A DNA stretch of 64,000 nt from Spongisporangium articulatum. GTDB lineage: Bacteria > Actinomycetota > Actinomycetes > Actinomycetales > Kineosporiaceae. Both the position numbers and the translations under genes were made by a program. Shown in pieces: positions 17,193-24,934 of the stretch. Below the pieces are notes generated by a model. It saw only the letters and a list, made by a program, of their open reading frames with translations. It had not been told where the DNA came from and did no database searches. Every line of letters starts with the position of its first letter. Positions within the stretch are counted from its first letter, which is position 1. Where the stretch lies: the NCBI RefSeq assembly GCF_044465595.1, contig NZ_JBITLV010000001.1, positions 124,001 to 188,000 on the forward strand, in the 5' to 3' direction.

Positions 17193-17242
17193 TAGTTGAC
17201 AGAGCAACGATATTCCTGAGAAGGTAGTTGCCGACGCAACGA
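17193..17242. promoter_or_regulatory. Two MarR-type operators and divergent promoters
   Basis: Two 18-bp sites, TAGTTGACAGAGCAACGA (17193-17210) and TAGTTGCCGACGCAACGA (17225-17242), lie 32 bp apart; each holds a GTTG/CAAC inverted repeat. The first covers TTGACA (17196-17201), a good -35 for the pirin gene with GAAGGT (17220-17225) as -10, and also the -35 region of marR. Occupancy would block both genes. Confidence 0.7.
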
Positions 17243-17255
17243 AAGGAGCGGGCCG

Positions 17256-18266
17256 ATGCCTGCCGTGACCGTCGAGAACATCCTGACCCTGCCGAAGGTC
17301 GCCCCGCCGCTGTCCGGGGCCGCCCGCGAGGTCGTCTCCGTGACCACCGCGCCGCGCGGTTTCGAGGGCGAGGGCTTCCCCGTCCGCCGGGCCTTCGCAG
17401 GGGTCGACCTGCGCGCCCTCGACCCCTTCATCCACATGGACCAGATGGGCGAGGTCGACTACCCGCCGGGCGAGCCGAAGGGCACGCCGTGGCACCCGCA
17501 CCGCGGCTTCGAGACCGTCACCTACATGATCGACGGCGAGATGCGGCACCAGGACAGCAACGGTGGCGGCGGCCTCATCACCAACGGCGACACCCAGTGG
17601 ATGACCGCCGGCGCCGGCATCCTGCACATCGAGACCCCGCCCGAACACCTGGTGGTCAGCGGCGGCCTCTTCCACGGCGTCCAGCTGTGGGTGAACCTGC
17701 CCAAGGCGCAGAAGTTCGCCGCCCCGCGCTACCAGGACATCACCTCGGGTCGGGTGGCCCTGCTGTCGAGCCCGGACGGCGGCGCGCTCGTGCGCGTCAT
17801 CGCCGGCGAGGTCGCCGGTCACCACGGGCCCGGGGACACGTACACGCCGATCACGCTGGTCCACGCGACGCTCGCCCCGGGCGCGAGCCTGACCCTGCCC
17901 TGGCGGCCTGATTTCAACGCCCTCGCCTACGCGCTCGGCGGGTCCGGGACGGTGGGCGCCCCGGGGGGCAACGCCTTCCAGGCCGGGACGTCGGCCCGCC
18001 CGTTCGAGTCGGGCCAGCTGGCGGTCTTCGGGCCGGGTGACTCGATCACGCTGTCGGCGTCGAAGCGGCAGGACTCGCGCTCGGAGTCGCTGGAGGTCTT
18101 CATCCTCGGCGGCCGGCCGATCCGGGAGCCGGTGGCGATGTACGGGCCGTTCGTGATGAACACGAAGGCCGAGGTCCAGCAGGCGTTCGACGACTTCCAG
18201 GCCGGGCGCCTGGGATCCATCCCTGCCGCGCACGGTGGCGTCCAGGCGTCCACCGACGACGCCTGA
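17256..18266 (+). CDS. Pirin-family cupin protein
   Basis: A 336-residue two-cupin protein of the pirin family. The metal site HPHRGFETVTY (around residues 77-87) and the later GGIMHxE-like segment AGAGILHIETP give the His/His/His/Glu ligands. Bacterial pirins include quercetin dioxygenases and regulators of pyruvate dehydrogenase; a precise role is not shown. The ATG follows AAAGGAG by 7 nt. Pirin next to a MarR regulator is common where the cupin responds to phenolic or oxidative stress, which is inference here. The C-terminal cupin is less conserved, as usual. Confidence 0.9.
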   Translation: MPAVTVENILTLPKVAPPLSGAAREVVSVTTAPRGFEGEGFPVRRAFAGVDLRALDPFIHMDQMGEVDYPPGEPKGTPWHPHRGFETVTYMIDGEMRHQDSNGGGGLITNGDTQWMTAGAGILHIETPPEHLVVSGGLFHGVQLWVNLPKAQKFAAPRYQDITSGRVALLSSPDGGALVRVIAGEVAGHHGPGDTYTPITLVHATLAPGASLTLPWRPDFNALAYALGGSGTVGAPGGNAFQAGTSARPFESGQLAVFGPGDSITLSASKRQDSRSESLEVFILGGRPIREPVAMYGPFVMNTKAEVQQAFDDFQAGRLGSIPAAHGGVQASTDDA

Positions 18267-18272
18267 CCCGCT

Positions 18273-18341
18273 CAAGATCACCGCCAGGCGCGCATTCCTC
18301 CGGGTCCGACCCCGAGGATTGACGACCTGGCGGTGATCTTG
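18273..18341. repeat. Intergenic palindromic element, possible terminator
   Basis: CAAGATCACCGCCAGG (18273-18288) and CCTGGCGGTGATCTTG (18326-18341) are a perfect 16-bp inverted repeat. The 37-nt interior holds a second stem, CCTCCGGGTC with GACCCCGAGG. It lies just after pirin. Its TGATCTTGGA core recurs in two other intergenic gaps of this window. Confidence 0.7.
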
Positions 18342-18364
18342 GAGGGGCGACGTACCATCGCGCC

Positions 18365-19345
18365 GTGACATCGGTCTGCGTGGTCGGGGCGGGAGCGGTC
18401 GGCGGCACGATCGGCGCGCGCCTCGCCGCCGCCGGCCTTCCGACGTCGGCGCTGGCGCGCGGGGCCACCCTCACCGCCCTGCGCGAGCACGGCTGGCGGC
18501 TGCGCTCGGCCGACGGCGAGCTGGTCGCGCCCGTGCGGGCGTCGTCGGACCCGGATCAGCTCGGCGAGCACGACGTCGTCGTGATCGCCGTCAAGGGACA
18601 GTCCCTGGATGGGCTGGCCCCGACGCTCGGCCCGCTCGTCGGCCCGGACACCACCGTGCTGGCCGCGCTGAACGGAATCCCGTGGTGGTTCTTCGCCGGG
18701 ATCGGCGATGCGGCACAGGGCATCTCGCTGCCGGCGGTCGACCCGACGGGTGCGATCGCCCAGGTGCTGCCGCCGGAGCGAACGGTCGGCGGCGTCGTCC
18801 ATTTCTCCGCCTCGACCCCCGACCCCGGGGTGGCGGTGCTGAACGCGGGCAACCGACTGGTGGTCGGCGACGCCGTACCGGGCGGCGACCGGGCGGCGTC
18901 ACTCGGGAGTCTGCTCGGCACGGCCGGTTTCGACACCGAGGTGGTGCCCCGCATCCACGACGCGGCCTGGTTCAAGTTGTGGGGCAACCTGACCATGAAC
19001 CCGCTGTCGGTCATCACGGGCGCCACCTCCGACCGGATTCTCGACGACGAGCTCGTCGCGCAGTTCGTCCGTTCGGCGATGACCGAGGCGATGGCGATCG
19101 GGGACGCGATCGGGTGCCCCGTCGACCAGACCGTCGACGAGAGGTTCGCGGTCACCCGGCAACTGGGCGCCATGCGGACGTCGATGCTGCAGGACGCCGC
19201 GGCCGGTCGTTCGATCGAGCTCGACCCGCTGGTCACCGCCGTCGCCCAGCTCGGCCGCCGGATGAACGTGCCGACCCCGACGATCGACGCGTTGCTGGGC
19301 CTGGCCCGGCTCTGGGGCCGCGTGCACGGCGCCTACCCCGACTGA
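18365..19345 (+). CDS. Ketopantoate reductase family oxidoreductase
   Basis: A 326-residue cytosolic NADPH-dependent enzyme of the ApbA/PanE family, which reduces 2-dehydropantoate to pantoate in coenzyme A synthesis. The N-terminal CVVGAGAVGGTIGARLAAAG is the Rossmann dinucleotide loop. The catalytic-type Lys lies in VVVIAVKGQSL, NGIPWWFF follows, and the helical C-domain has KLWGNLTMNPLSVITG with the conserved Lys and Asn. Many paralogues act on other 2-oxoacids, so the pantoate role is likely but not certain. GTG at 18365 follows TACCAT (18353-18358) by 6 nt, suggesting a leaderless transcript. Confidence 0.85.
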   Translation: MTSVCVVGAGAVGGTIGARLAAAGLPTSALARGATLTALREHGWRLRSADGELVAPVRASSDPDQLGEHDVVVIAVKGQSLDGLAPTLGPLVGPDTTVLAALNGIPWWFFAGIGDAAQGISLPAVDPTGAIAQVLPPERTVGGVVHFSASTPDPGVAVLNAGNRLVVGDAVPGGDRAASLGSLLGTAGFDTEVVPRIHDAAWFKLWGNLTMNPLSVITGATSDRILDDELVAQFVRSAMTEAMAIGDAIGCPVDQTVDERFAVTRQLGAMRTSMLQDAAAGRSIELDPLVTAVAQLGRRMNVPTPTIDALLGLARLWGRVHGAYPD

Positions 19346-19400
19346 CGCTTCCTCAGCTGCCCGAGTCGCCGGACGATGAGCCAGACGACGATCGCGATGG

Positions 19401-19435
19401 AGAAGGCCGTTCCGGGCCACGCCCGAAAGCCTTCT
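19401..19435. terminator. Bidirectional hairpin between convergent genes
   Basis: AGAAGGC (19401-19407) pairs with GCCTTCT (19429-19435) and the interior continues with TTCCGGGC/GCCCGAA around a CAC loop. It overlaps the last codon of the P450 gene and lies after the reductase. Confidence 0.65.
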
Positions 19436-20753
19436 AGGCCGCGAGCTTTCGCGGAGTCAGGACGACCGGCAGGTGGTCGTAGCCACGCAGGGTGCGGGTC
19501 GGGCGCAGCACCGGTTCACCCGCCAGCTCCAGGTCGGGGAAGCGGTCGAACAGCGTCTGCAGACCGATGCGCCCCTCGGTGCGGGCCAGCGAGGCACCGA
19601 TGCAGTAGTGGACGCCCGCCGAGAAGGCCAGGTGGTCGCGGGCGTTGGGCCGGGCCACGTCGAACCGCTCCGGGTCCTCGAACACGCCTCCGTCGCGGTT
19701 CGCGGCCGCGATCATCACGTTCACGAACGTGCCCTTCGCGATCTTCACACCGGCGATCTCGGTGTCGACGGCGGCCAGCCGGGCGGTCTGCTGCACCGGC
19801 GACTCGTAGCGCAGCAACTCGTCGACCGCGTTGGCCCACAGCGTGGGGTCCTCGCGCAGGACGGCCAGCTGGTCCGGGTTTTCGAGCAGCACCTTCGTAC
19901 CGCTGCCGAGCAGGTTCACCGTCGTCTCGAAACCGGCGGCCATCAGGAGCCCGGCGGTGGCCACCAGCTCCAGGTCGGTCAGGCGGCCCTGGTCGTCCTC
20001 GACGGCGATCAGCTGGGAGAGCAGGTCCTCACCCGGGTCGCGGCGCAGGCGTTCGATGTGCGCGTACATCCACTCGTTGAAGTCGTAGATGCCCTGCTCG
20101 CAGGCCACCCAGTCGCGATAGCTGAGCCCGATGTCCAGGCTCGGGGCGGCGGCATGGCCCCAGCGCAGGAAGTCGTCGCGCGCCGACGCCGGGACACCCA
20201 GGATCTCCGCGATCACGGTGACCGGCAGCAGGCCCGCGTACTCGACCGCGATGTCGACGGTCTCCCCGGCCGCGGCCCGGGTCTCGAGGTCGTCCAGCAG
20301 TTCGTCGGCGACCGCCTGGACGCGCGGCTCGAGCGCGGCGATGGCCCGCGGGGTGAACACCTTGGCCACCAGTTTGCGGTAGCGGGTGTGGTCGGGTGGG
20401 TTGAGCGCCAACAGGGACGGCGGGTCGATCGGGCCGATGATCCGGCCGTCGCTGCGCATCAGCGCCCCGCGCATCAGCCGCGGCACCGCCTCGACGTCCA
20501 GCCCCACCTTGAAGGCGTCGCTGCGCAGGATGGCCGAGACCGAGGCGTGGTGGGGAGCGACCTTGGCCAGCCGGCCCTGCCAGACCGGGCCCTGCTCACG
20601 GCACCAGGCGTAGATCCGGTACGGGTTCTTACGGGCCCGCTCGTCGGCCGACAGCCGCGCTATCACCTCGCCACGCCAGGCGGCGTAGTGCAACACCCCC
20701 CGGATGATCCCGTGGCGGACCAGCCATTTCACGCGGCTCCGGGTGGCAGGCAT
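19434..20753 (-). CDS. Cytochrome P450
   Basis: A 439-residue soluble class I P450. The heme-binding loop is FSAGVHYCIGASLARTEG with the thiolate ligand at Cys384. The I-helix has AGFETTVNLLGSG (oxygen-activation Thr pair), and the K-helix ExxR lies in VDELLRYESPVQQTARLA. Length and the NPPDHTRYRKLVAKVFTPR motif match bacterial CYPs that hydroxylate hydrophobic molecules. No ferredoxin or reductase gene is adjacent, so redox partners come from elsewhere. TAGGGT ends 6 nt before the ATG, another likely leaderless mRNA. Substrate unknown. Confidence 0.95.
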   Translation of the reverse strand: MPATRSRVKWLVRHGIIRGVLHYAAWRGEVIARLSADERARKNPYRIYAWCREQGPVWQGRLAKVAPHHASVSAILRSDAFKVGLDVEAVPRLMRGALMRSDGRIIGPIDPPSLLALNPPDHTRYRKLVAKVFTPRAIAALEPRVQAVADELLDDLETRAAAGETVDIAVEYAGLLPVTVIAEILGVPASARDDFLRWGHAAAPSLDIGLSYRDWVACEQGIYDFNEWMYAHIERLRRDPGEDLLSQLIAVEDDQGRLTDLELVATAGLLMAAGFETTVNLLGSGTKVLLENPDQLAVLREDPTLWANAVDELLRYESPVQQTARLAAVDTEIAGVKIAKGTFVNVMIAAANRDGGVFEDPERFDVARPNARDHLAFSAGVHYCIGASLARTEGRIGLQTLFDRFPDLELAGEPVLRPTRTLRGYDHLPVVLTPRKLAA

Positions 20754-20832
20754 GAGCCGACCCTACGCCCGAGTAGCAGAAGGGGGTACTGCTCGGGCGC
20801 GGGCCGGCTCACAGGGTGGTGACGACCGCGTC

Positions 20833-21264
20833 TCAGGCGAGGGCGGCGTCCAGGGTGATCTTCGTGCCCGCGAGCGCCTTGCCCACGGGGCACGTGTCCT
20901 TCGCCGTCTGGGCCAGCTCGGCGAAGCGGTCGGCGTCGACGCCGGGCAGCGCGGCCCGCACGATCAGCTCGATCCCGCTGATCGAGGCCCCGTCGGCGCC
21001 GACGCTGAACGTCGCCTCGGCGCTCACGTCGATGGACTCGGCCGTCAGGCCCTCGCGCTGCAACGTCCCCGAGAGGTTCATCGCCATGCACGAGGACAGC
21101 GCCGCGGCGAGCAGCTCCTCGGGACTGGTCTGCCCCTCCGGGTCACCCGTCCGGCGGGGGAACGACACCTGGAACTCCCCGAGACCCGAGGAGTCGAGGC
21201 TGACGGTCCCACTTCCGGAGTTGAGGTCGCCGGTCCAGCGAGTGGTCGCTTCGCGAGTGGTCAT
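20833..21264 (-). CDS. OsmC-family peroxiredoxin
   Basis: A 143-residue cytosolic thiol peroxidase that reduces organic hydroperoxides. The two redox cysteines are in LLAAALSSCMAMNLSG and DTCPVGKALAG, spaced as in OsmC, and TSPEELLAAA supplies the conserved Glu. It is of the OsmC/YhfA subgroup rather than Ohr, judged by the MTTREATTRWTGDLNSGSGTV start. Osmotic or stationary-phase control is usual for the family. It is 79 bases from the P450 start and on the same strand, and CsbD, another stress protein, follows upstream. Confidence 0.92.
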   Translation of the reverse strand: MTTREATTRWTGDLNSGSGTVSLDSSGLGEFQVSFPRRTGDPEGQTSPEELLAAALSSCMAMNLSGTLQREGLTAESIDVSAEATFSVGADGASISGIELIVRAALPGVDADRFAELAQTAKDTCPVGKALAGTKITLDAALA

Positions 21265-21284
21265 CGGTTCCGAACCTTCCCGGC

Positions 21285-21458
21285 TCAGTGCTTGAAGGCG
21301 TCCTTGATGTTCTCGCCGGCCTTCTTGACGTCGGCCTTGACCTGGTCACCCTTGCCCTGGGCCTCGAGCTCGTGGTCGTCCGTGCCCTTGCCGACCGCCT
21401 CCTTCAGCTTGCCCTTGGCGTCCTCGGTGGCGTTGTCGATCTTGTCGCCCGTGCTCAT
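21285..21458 (-). CDS. csbD: CsbD-family stress protein
   Basis: A 57-residue hydrophilic protein, MSTGDKIDNATEDAKGKLKEAVGKG then DQVKADVKKAGENIKDAFKH. The KGKLKEAVGK core and the repeated KADxKKAxENIKDAF helix define the CsbD family, induced by general stress and often SigB-dependent. Function is unknown. AAGGAG lies 8 nt before the ATG at 21458; the longer open frame above it is not used. It ends 20 bases before the osmC start on the same strand, so the pair is probably co-transcribed. Confidence 0.9.
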   Translation of the reverse strand: MSTGDKIDNATEDAKGKLKEAVGKGTDDHELEAQGKGDQVKADVKKAGENIKDAFKH

Positions 21459-21665
21459 GGCCGGTCTCCTTCCGGTGACGAATGTTCCTGCACTCCCCAC
21501 CTTCGCCGAGCTGGCCGGGCTCGCACGCCGAGATGCGCCCACCGTGGTGACCCGCGGGTAGCCGGTATCGGCCGCACGGTGGAGATGACGGCTCGATCGC
21601 AGGTCAGCGCGGTTCGGGCGAATTGCCCATTCTGTGCGCAGAGTCTCCACGGACCGCTGGCCACC

Positions 21666-21676
21666 GACGTAACGTC
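21666..21676. promoter_or_regulatory. Perfect 11-bp palindrome in divergent intergenic gap
   Basis: GACGTAACGTC lies in the 265-bp gap between csbD and the small membrane protein at 21724. It could be an operator; no other clear site was seen in this gap. Confidence 0.25.
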
Positions 21677-21723
21677 ACTATCTGTCAGCAAGTCACCACG
21701 GGGTTTTCAGGATGAGGAGGGCC

Positions 21724-22035
21724 ATGACCACGCACTGGCGCCTGAACCCCCCGCCGAACTGGCCGGTCCCGGCGGACGCCGAACTGGCCCTGGACTGGCG
21801 CCCGGACCCCGCGTGGGGCCCACCCCCCGTCGGCTGGCAGCTCTGGAAGCGCCGGCGCCACCTGCCGCTGCCCCGGCTGCCGCACCTACCCAGCCTGGGG
21901 GCAGCCGTGACCACCGGCCTGCTGGCCACCGCGATGCTGGGCGCCGCCGCCTACGGGGCCGAGCCCTCGCAGCACCGGGCGGACCCGACCACGCAGATCA
22001 GCCCTGTCGACGTGAGCCGACCCGCGCACCGCTGA
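21724..22035 (+). CDS. Small Trp/Pro-rich single-helix membrane protein
   Basis: A 103-residue protein of unknown function. Its first third carries a W-P-x-P pattern, NPPPNWPVPADAEL then PDPAWGPPPVGWQLWKRRR, that recurs in actinobacterial membrane proteins as a cytosolic tail. One hydrophobic helix follows (about residues 60-80), then a short polar end. GAGGAGG directly before GCCATG supports the ATG at 21724; a second ATG lies 12 bases upstream. Its stop is 95 bases from the end of the convergent Pro-rich protein, which has a related layout. Confidence 0.65.
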   Translation: MTTHWRLNPPPNWPVPADAELALDWRPDPAWGPPPVGWQLWKRRRHLPLPRLPHLPSLGAAVTTGLLATAMLGAAAYGAEPSQHRADPTTQISPVDVSRPAHR

Positions 22036-22054
22036 GGGCGCCGACAGCCCCGCC

Positions 22055-22088
22055 CGCCGAGTGTGATGCCTGGGCACCGCACTCGGCG
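22055..22088. terminator. Inverted repeat between convergent genes
   Basis: CGCCGAGTG (22055-22063) pairs with CACTCGGCG (22080-22088), loop 16 nt. A third copy, ACTCGGCG, is at 22121-22128. Probable bidirectional terminator. Confidence 0.5.
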
Positions 22089-22130
22089 TCCTGGGCGGGA
22101 ATCCGGTGCACCGAGCCGACACTCGGCGAA

Positions 22131-22673
22131 TCAGGTGGACTGACCGGGGCTGCCGAAGCCGCCCGGACCACCGAAGCCCGGCCCACCGCCGGAGCCGTCG
22201 CCGCCCCGCCCCGGGAAGCCCTGGCCCGGCTGGAACTGGCCGGTGCCCGGCTGCCCGCTGTCCGCCGTCCCGCGGCCGACCGCGAAGCCGGCGCCGAACA
22301 CGGCCCCGGCGACCACGACACCGCCGGCCACCGCGATCACCGCCGGGCCCCGGAACCGTTCCATCAGAGAGGGTTTCACCGACGGGGGCGGCGCGGCCGA
22401 GCCGCCCGCCACCTCGAAACCGGCGGTCGCGGGCCCGAGTTGGGGCGCGGTCGGGCCGGACGGCGGATAGCCGGGCCCGGCCTGCGCCTCGGGCGGCGCG
22501 TCCGGCCGGGACACGGTGGACGACGGGGGGTCCTGGACGGCGGTCGCCGCACCTCCTGAGGCGGTCGGCGCCGGCGAACCGGCGGGGACGGCCCACGGAG
22601 TCGGCTGCGCGCCGGCGGGAGCGACGGGCGGCTGGGGCGGCACCGGTGCCGCGCTGCGGTCGTTGTCTGTCAT
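22131..22673 (-). CDS. Pro-rich single-pass membrane protein with Gly-rich tail
   Basis: A 180-residue protein of unknown function. Residues 1-105 are disordered and rich in Pro and Ala, likely cytosolic. One helix follows, AVIAVAGGVVVAGAVFGAGFAVG (about 110-133). The tail is Gly/Phe/Pro-rich, with FPGRGGDGSGGGPGFGGPGG, likely extracytoplasmic. This layout suits a scaffold or cell-envelope accessory protein, but no family could be named. The ATG at 22673 is divergent from the GntR gene with a 96-bp gap. Confidence 0.65.
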   Translation of the reverse strand: MTDNDRSAAPVPPQPPVAPAGAQPTPWAVPAGSPAPTASGGAATAVQDPPSSTVSRPDAPPEAQAGPGYPPSGPTAPQLGPATAGFEVAGGSAAPPPSVKPSLMERFRGPAVIAVAGGVVVAGAVFGAGFAVGRGTADSGQPGTGQFQPGQGFPGRGGDGSGGGPGFGGPGGFGSPGQST

Positions 22674-22769
22674 GGTTAGCAGCGTGCGGTCGCCAGATGC
22701 GGGCAGGCTGCGGTAGTCCTGTTAACTTCCTGAGGGTCCCGTGCCCACCGTCGAACCCGAGGAGGTCGG

Positions 22770-23423
22770 ATGAGCCAGCAGCAGCCGGTCATCGACCTGT
22801 CCCCGGCCAGCCTGGTGGAACTCGTGGTCTCGCGGCTGCGCGGGGAGATCCTCGGTGGGGACCTGGAACCGGGCGAACGGCTCGTCGAGGAGCAGGTCAC
22901 GCGCCGGTTCGGGATCAGCCGGGCCCCGCTGCGCGAGGCGATGCGGCTGCTGGCCCAGCAGGGCCTGGTCGAGCACCTGCCCCGGCGCGGCGCCCGCGTC
23001 GCCACGCTGTCGGACCAGGACGCGGACGAGCTGTTCGAGATCCGGGACGTGCTGGAGCGGTTCGCCATGCAGCGGGCCCTCCCCCTGACCGACGCCGACC
23101 TGGGCCCGATGCGCGAGGAGCTGGCCGCGATGCGGCGGGCCGCCGTGAAGGGCGACCAGCTGGAGCTGGCCGATGCCCACCGCCGGTTCCACATCGCACT
23201 GGTGGCCACCGCCGGGCACCGCCAGCTGATCGAGGCCTACGAACCGATCCTGCTGAAGCTGCAGATGCACATGGCGCTGAACCTGCGCCGCGAGAAGGAG
23301 CGGGCCGCCCCGCTCGACGGGGTGCGCCGCCACGCGGTCCTGCTCGACGCCGTCGCGACCAACGACCTGGAGACGGTTCTGGCGGCGCTGTCGGCGCACG
23401 GCACGCACGCCTACCTCCGCTAG
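22770..23423 (+). CDS. GntR-family regulator, FCD (FadR) subgroup
   Basis: A 217-residue repressor. The N-terminal winged helix has LRGEILGGDLEPGERLVEEQ and FGISRAPLREAMRLLAQQGLV; the C-terminal FCD domain shows IRDVLERFAMQRAL, then DAHRRFHIALVATAGH with the metal/ligand-binding His/Asp residues. Such proteins sense small organic acids. GAGGAGG precedes the ATG by 5 nt. It is followed 100 bases later by the amidase, and a palindrome covers that promoter, so it likely controls the biuret genes. Confidence 0.92.
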   Translation: MSQQQPVIDLSPASLVELVVSRLRGEILGGDLEPGERLVEEQVTRRFGISRAPLREAMRLLAQQGLVEHLPRRGARVATLSDQDADELFEIRDVLERFAMQRALPLTDADLGPMREELAAMRRAAVKGDQLELADAHRRFHIALVATAGHRQLIEAYEPILLKLQMHMALNLRREKERAAPLDGVRRHAVLLDAVATNDLETVLAALSAHGTHAYLR

Positions 23424-23507
23424 GACGAGGGAGCGTCACGCGCCGCCGGGGTCGCCGGCCGGGAAACCGGCTGGAAACTTTGCGGCAGACCGGTCGACAC
23501 ACATTCG

Positions 23508-23520
23508 GTCGACAATCGAC
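23508..23520. promoter_or_regulatory. Putative GntR operator over the amidase promoter
   Basis: GTCGACAATCGAC is a palindrome centred 10 bases before the amidase ATG; a second GGTCGACA lies at 23492-23499. GACAAT inside it is 7 nt before the start codon and there is no SD, so the site would cover the -10 of a leaderless transcript. Confidence 0.5.
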
Positions 23521-23523
23521 AAC

Positions 23524-24900
23524 ATGACGTCCCCAGAGCCCGGGACAGCACTGTCCCGACTACGGTCGGCCTACGCGCAGGCAAAGACAACCCCTGCCGC
23601 CGAGGCCGAGCGCTCGCTCGCCGCGATCGAGGCCACCTCTCGTAACCACGCATTCATCACCGTGGCGACGCCGGAGCAGGTCGAGCGCAGCCTGGAGAAC
23701 CTCGACAAGCTGGCCACCAGGGCCGGCGGCCCGCAGTCGCTGCCGTTGTACGGCGTGCCGATGGCGGTCAAGGACAACATCGACGTCCAGGGCTTTCCCA
23801 CCACCAACGCCTGCCCCGCGTTCGCCTACGAGCCCGAGGAGTCGGCCCACGCGGTCGAGCAGATCGTCGAGGCCGGGGCGATCGTGATGGGCAAGACCAA
23901 CCTGGACCAGTTCGCCACCGGCCTGGTGGGAGTCCGCTCCCCGTACGGCTTCTCCGAGAGTGTCTACGGGCAGGGCATCGTGTCCGGCGGGTCCAGCTCG
24001 GGCTCGGCGCTCGCGGTGGCGACCGGTGTCGTGCCCGTCGCGCTGGCCACCGACACCGCCGGGTCCGGCCGGGTCCCGGCCGCGCTGAACGGGATCGTCG
24101 GCATCAAGCCGACCCTCGGCCTGGTCAGCACGCGCGGGCTGCTGCCCGCCTGCCGCAGCATCGACGGCATCACCGTGATGTCCACGTCCGTCGAGGACGG
24201 CCTGACCGTGCTGCGCACGATCGTCGGCCCCGACCCGCGCAACCCCTGGGGCCGCACGCCGGCCCAGCTCGCGCCGTCCCAGCTGGACGCCGGGTGGCGG
24301 GCGCCGCGCATCGGCCTCCCGGCCGAGTCCGCGCTGGAGTTCTTCGGGGACGACGCGATGCGCGCCGCGCACCTGGCCGCCCGCGGCAGCGCCGTCGAGA
24401 CCCTCTCGGCGACAACGGTTCCCGTCGACCTGGAGCCCTTCCTGGAGGCCGGCGCACTGCTCTACGCGGGCGCCTGGGTGGCCGAGCGGCTGGCCGACAT
24501 GGGCGAGTTCTTCGCGGCCCACGCCGACGAGGTGCACCCCGTCGTCCGGGAGATCATCGAGGGCGGCGCGCAGTACTCGGCCGCCGACGGTTTCCGCACC
24601 CAGCACAAGCTCCGCAGCCTGCGGCACGCGGTGCGACCGGTGTGGGACGACGTGGACGCGCTGCTGATCCCGACCATCGGCACCACGGTCACGATGGATG
24701 AGATCGCCGCCGAACCGTTCGCGAAGAACGCGACGCTGGGCCACTACACGCACTTCGGCAACCTGCTCGACCTCGCCGCGATCGCCATCCCCGCGGGCAC
24801 GACCAGCGACGGGCGGCCCTGCTCGTTGATGCTCGTCGGCCCGCCCTACTCCGACCTCACCCTTGCGTCCATCGCCGCACGCCTGATGCCCGCCAACTGA
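23524..24900 (+). CDS. atzF: Allophanate hydrolase, amidase domain only
   Basis: A 458-residue amidase-signature enzyme that would hydrolyse allophanate to ammonia and CO2. The Ser-cisSer-Lys triad is in AVKDNID (Lys83), SGGSSSGSA and DTAGSGRVPA (Ser181). LPTT-like FPTTNACPAFAYEPEES, GKTNLDQFATGLVGVRSPYG and GLLPACRSIDGI are specific to allophanate hydrolases, not to AtzE. Full AtzF is about 600 residues with a C-terminal decarboxylase-like domain; this protein stops at the amidase domain. The biuret hydrolase 34 bases downstream makes its substrate, which strengthens the call. No urea carboxylase is nearby. Confidence 0.85.
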   Translation: MTSPEPGTALSRLRSAYAQAKTTPAAEAERSLAAIEATSRNHAFITVATPEQVERSLENLDKLATRAGGPQSLPLYGVPMAVKDNIDVQGFPTTNACPAFAYEPEESAHAVEQIVEAGAIVMGKTNLDQFATGLVGVRSPYGFSESVYGQGIVSGGSSSGSALAVATGVVPVALATDTAGSGRVPAALNGIVGIKPTLGLVSTRGLLPACRSIDGITVMSTSVEDGLTVLRTIVGPDPRNPWGRTPAQLAPSQLDAGWRAPRIGLPAESALEFFGDDAMRAAHLAARGSAVETLSATTVPVDLEPFLEAGALLYAGAWVAERLADMGEFFAAHADEVHPVVREIIEGGAQYSAADGFRTQHKLRSLRHAVRPVWDDVDALLIPTIGTTVTMDEIAAEPFAKNATLGHYTHFGNLLDLAAIAIPAGTTSDGRPCSLMLVGPPYSDLTLASIAARLMPAN

Positions 24901-24934
24901 ATCCCGCTCCGCGAAATCACCTACGGGAGAGCCG

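Noticed and set aside
19335..19433. Minus-strand open frame with a membrane-like stretch (FSIAIVVWLIVRRLGQL) after the P450 gene
   Set aside because: No usable start codon in frame; the sequence also forms the convergent terminator hairpin. Possibly a decayed small protein.
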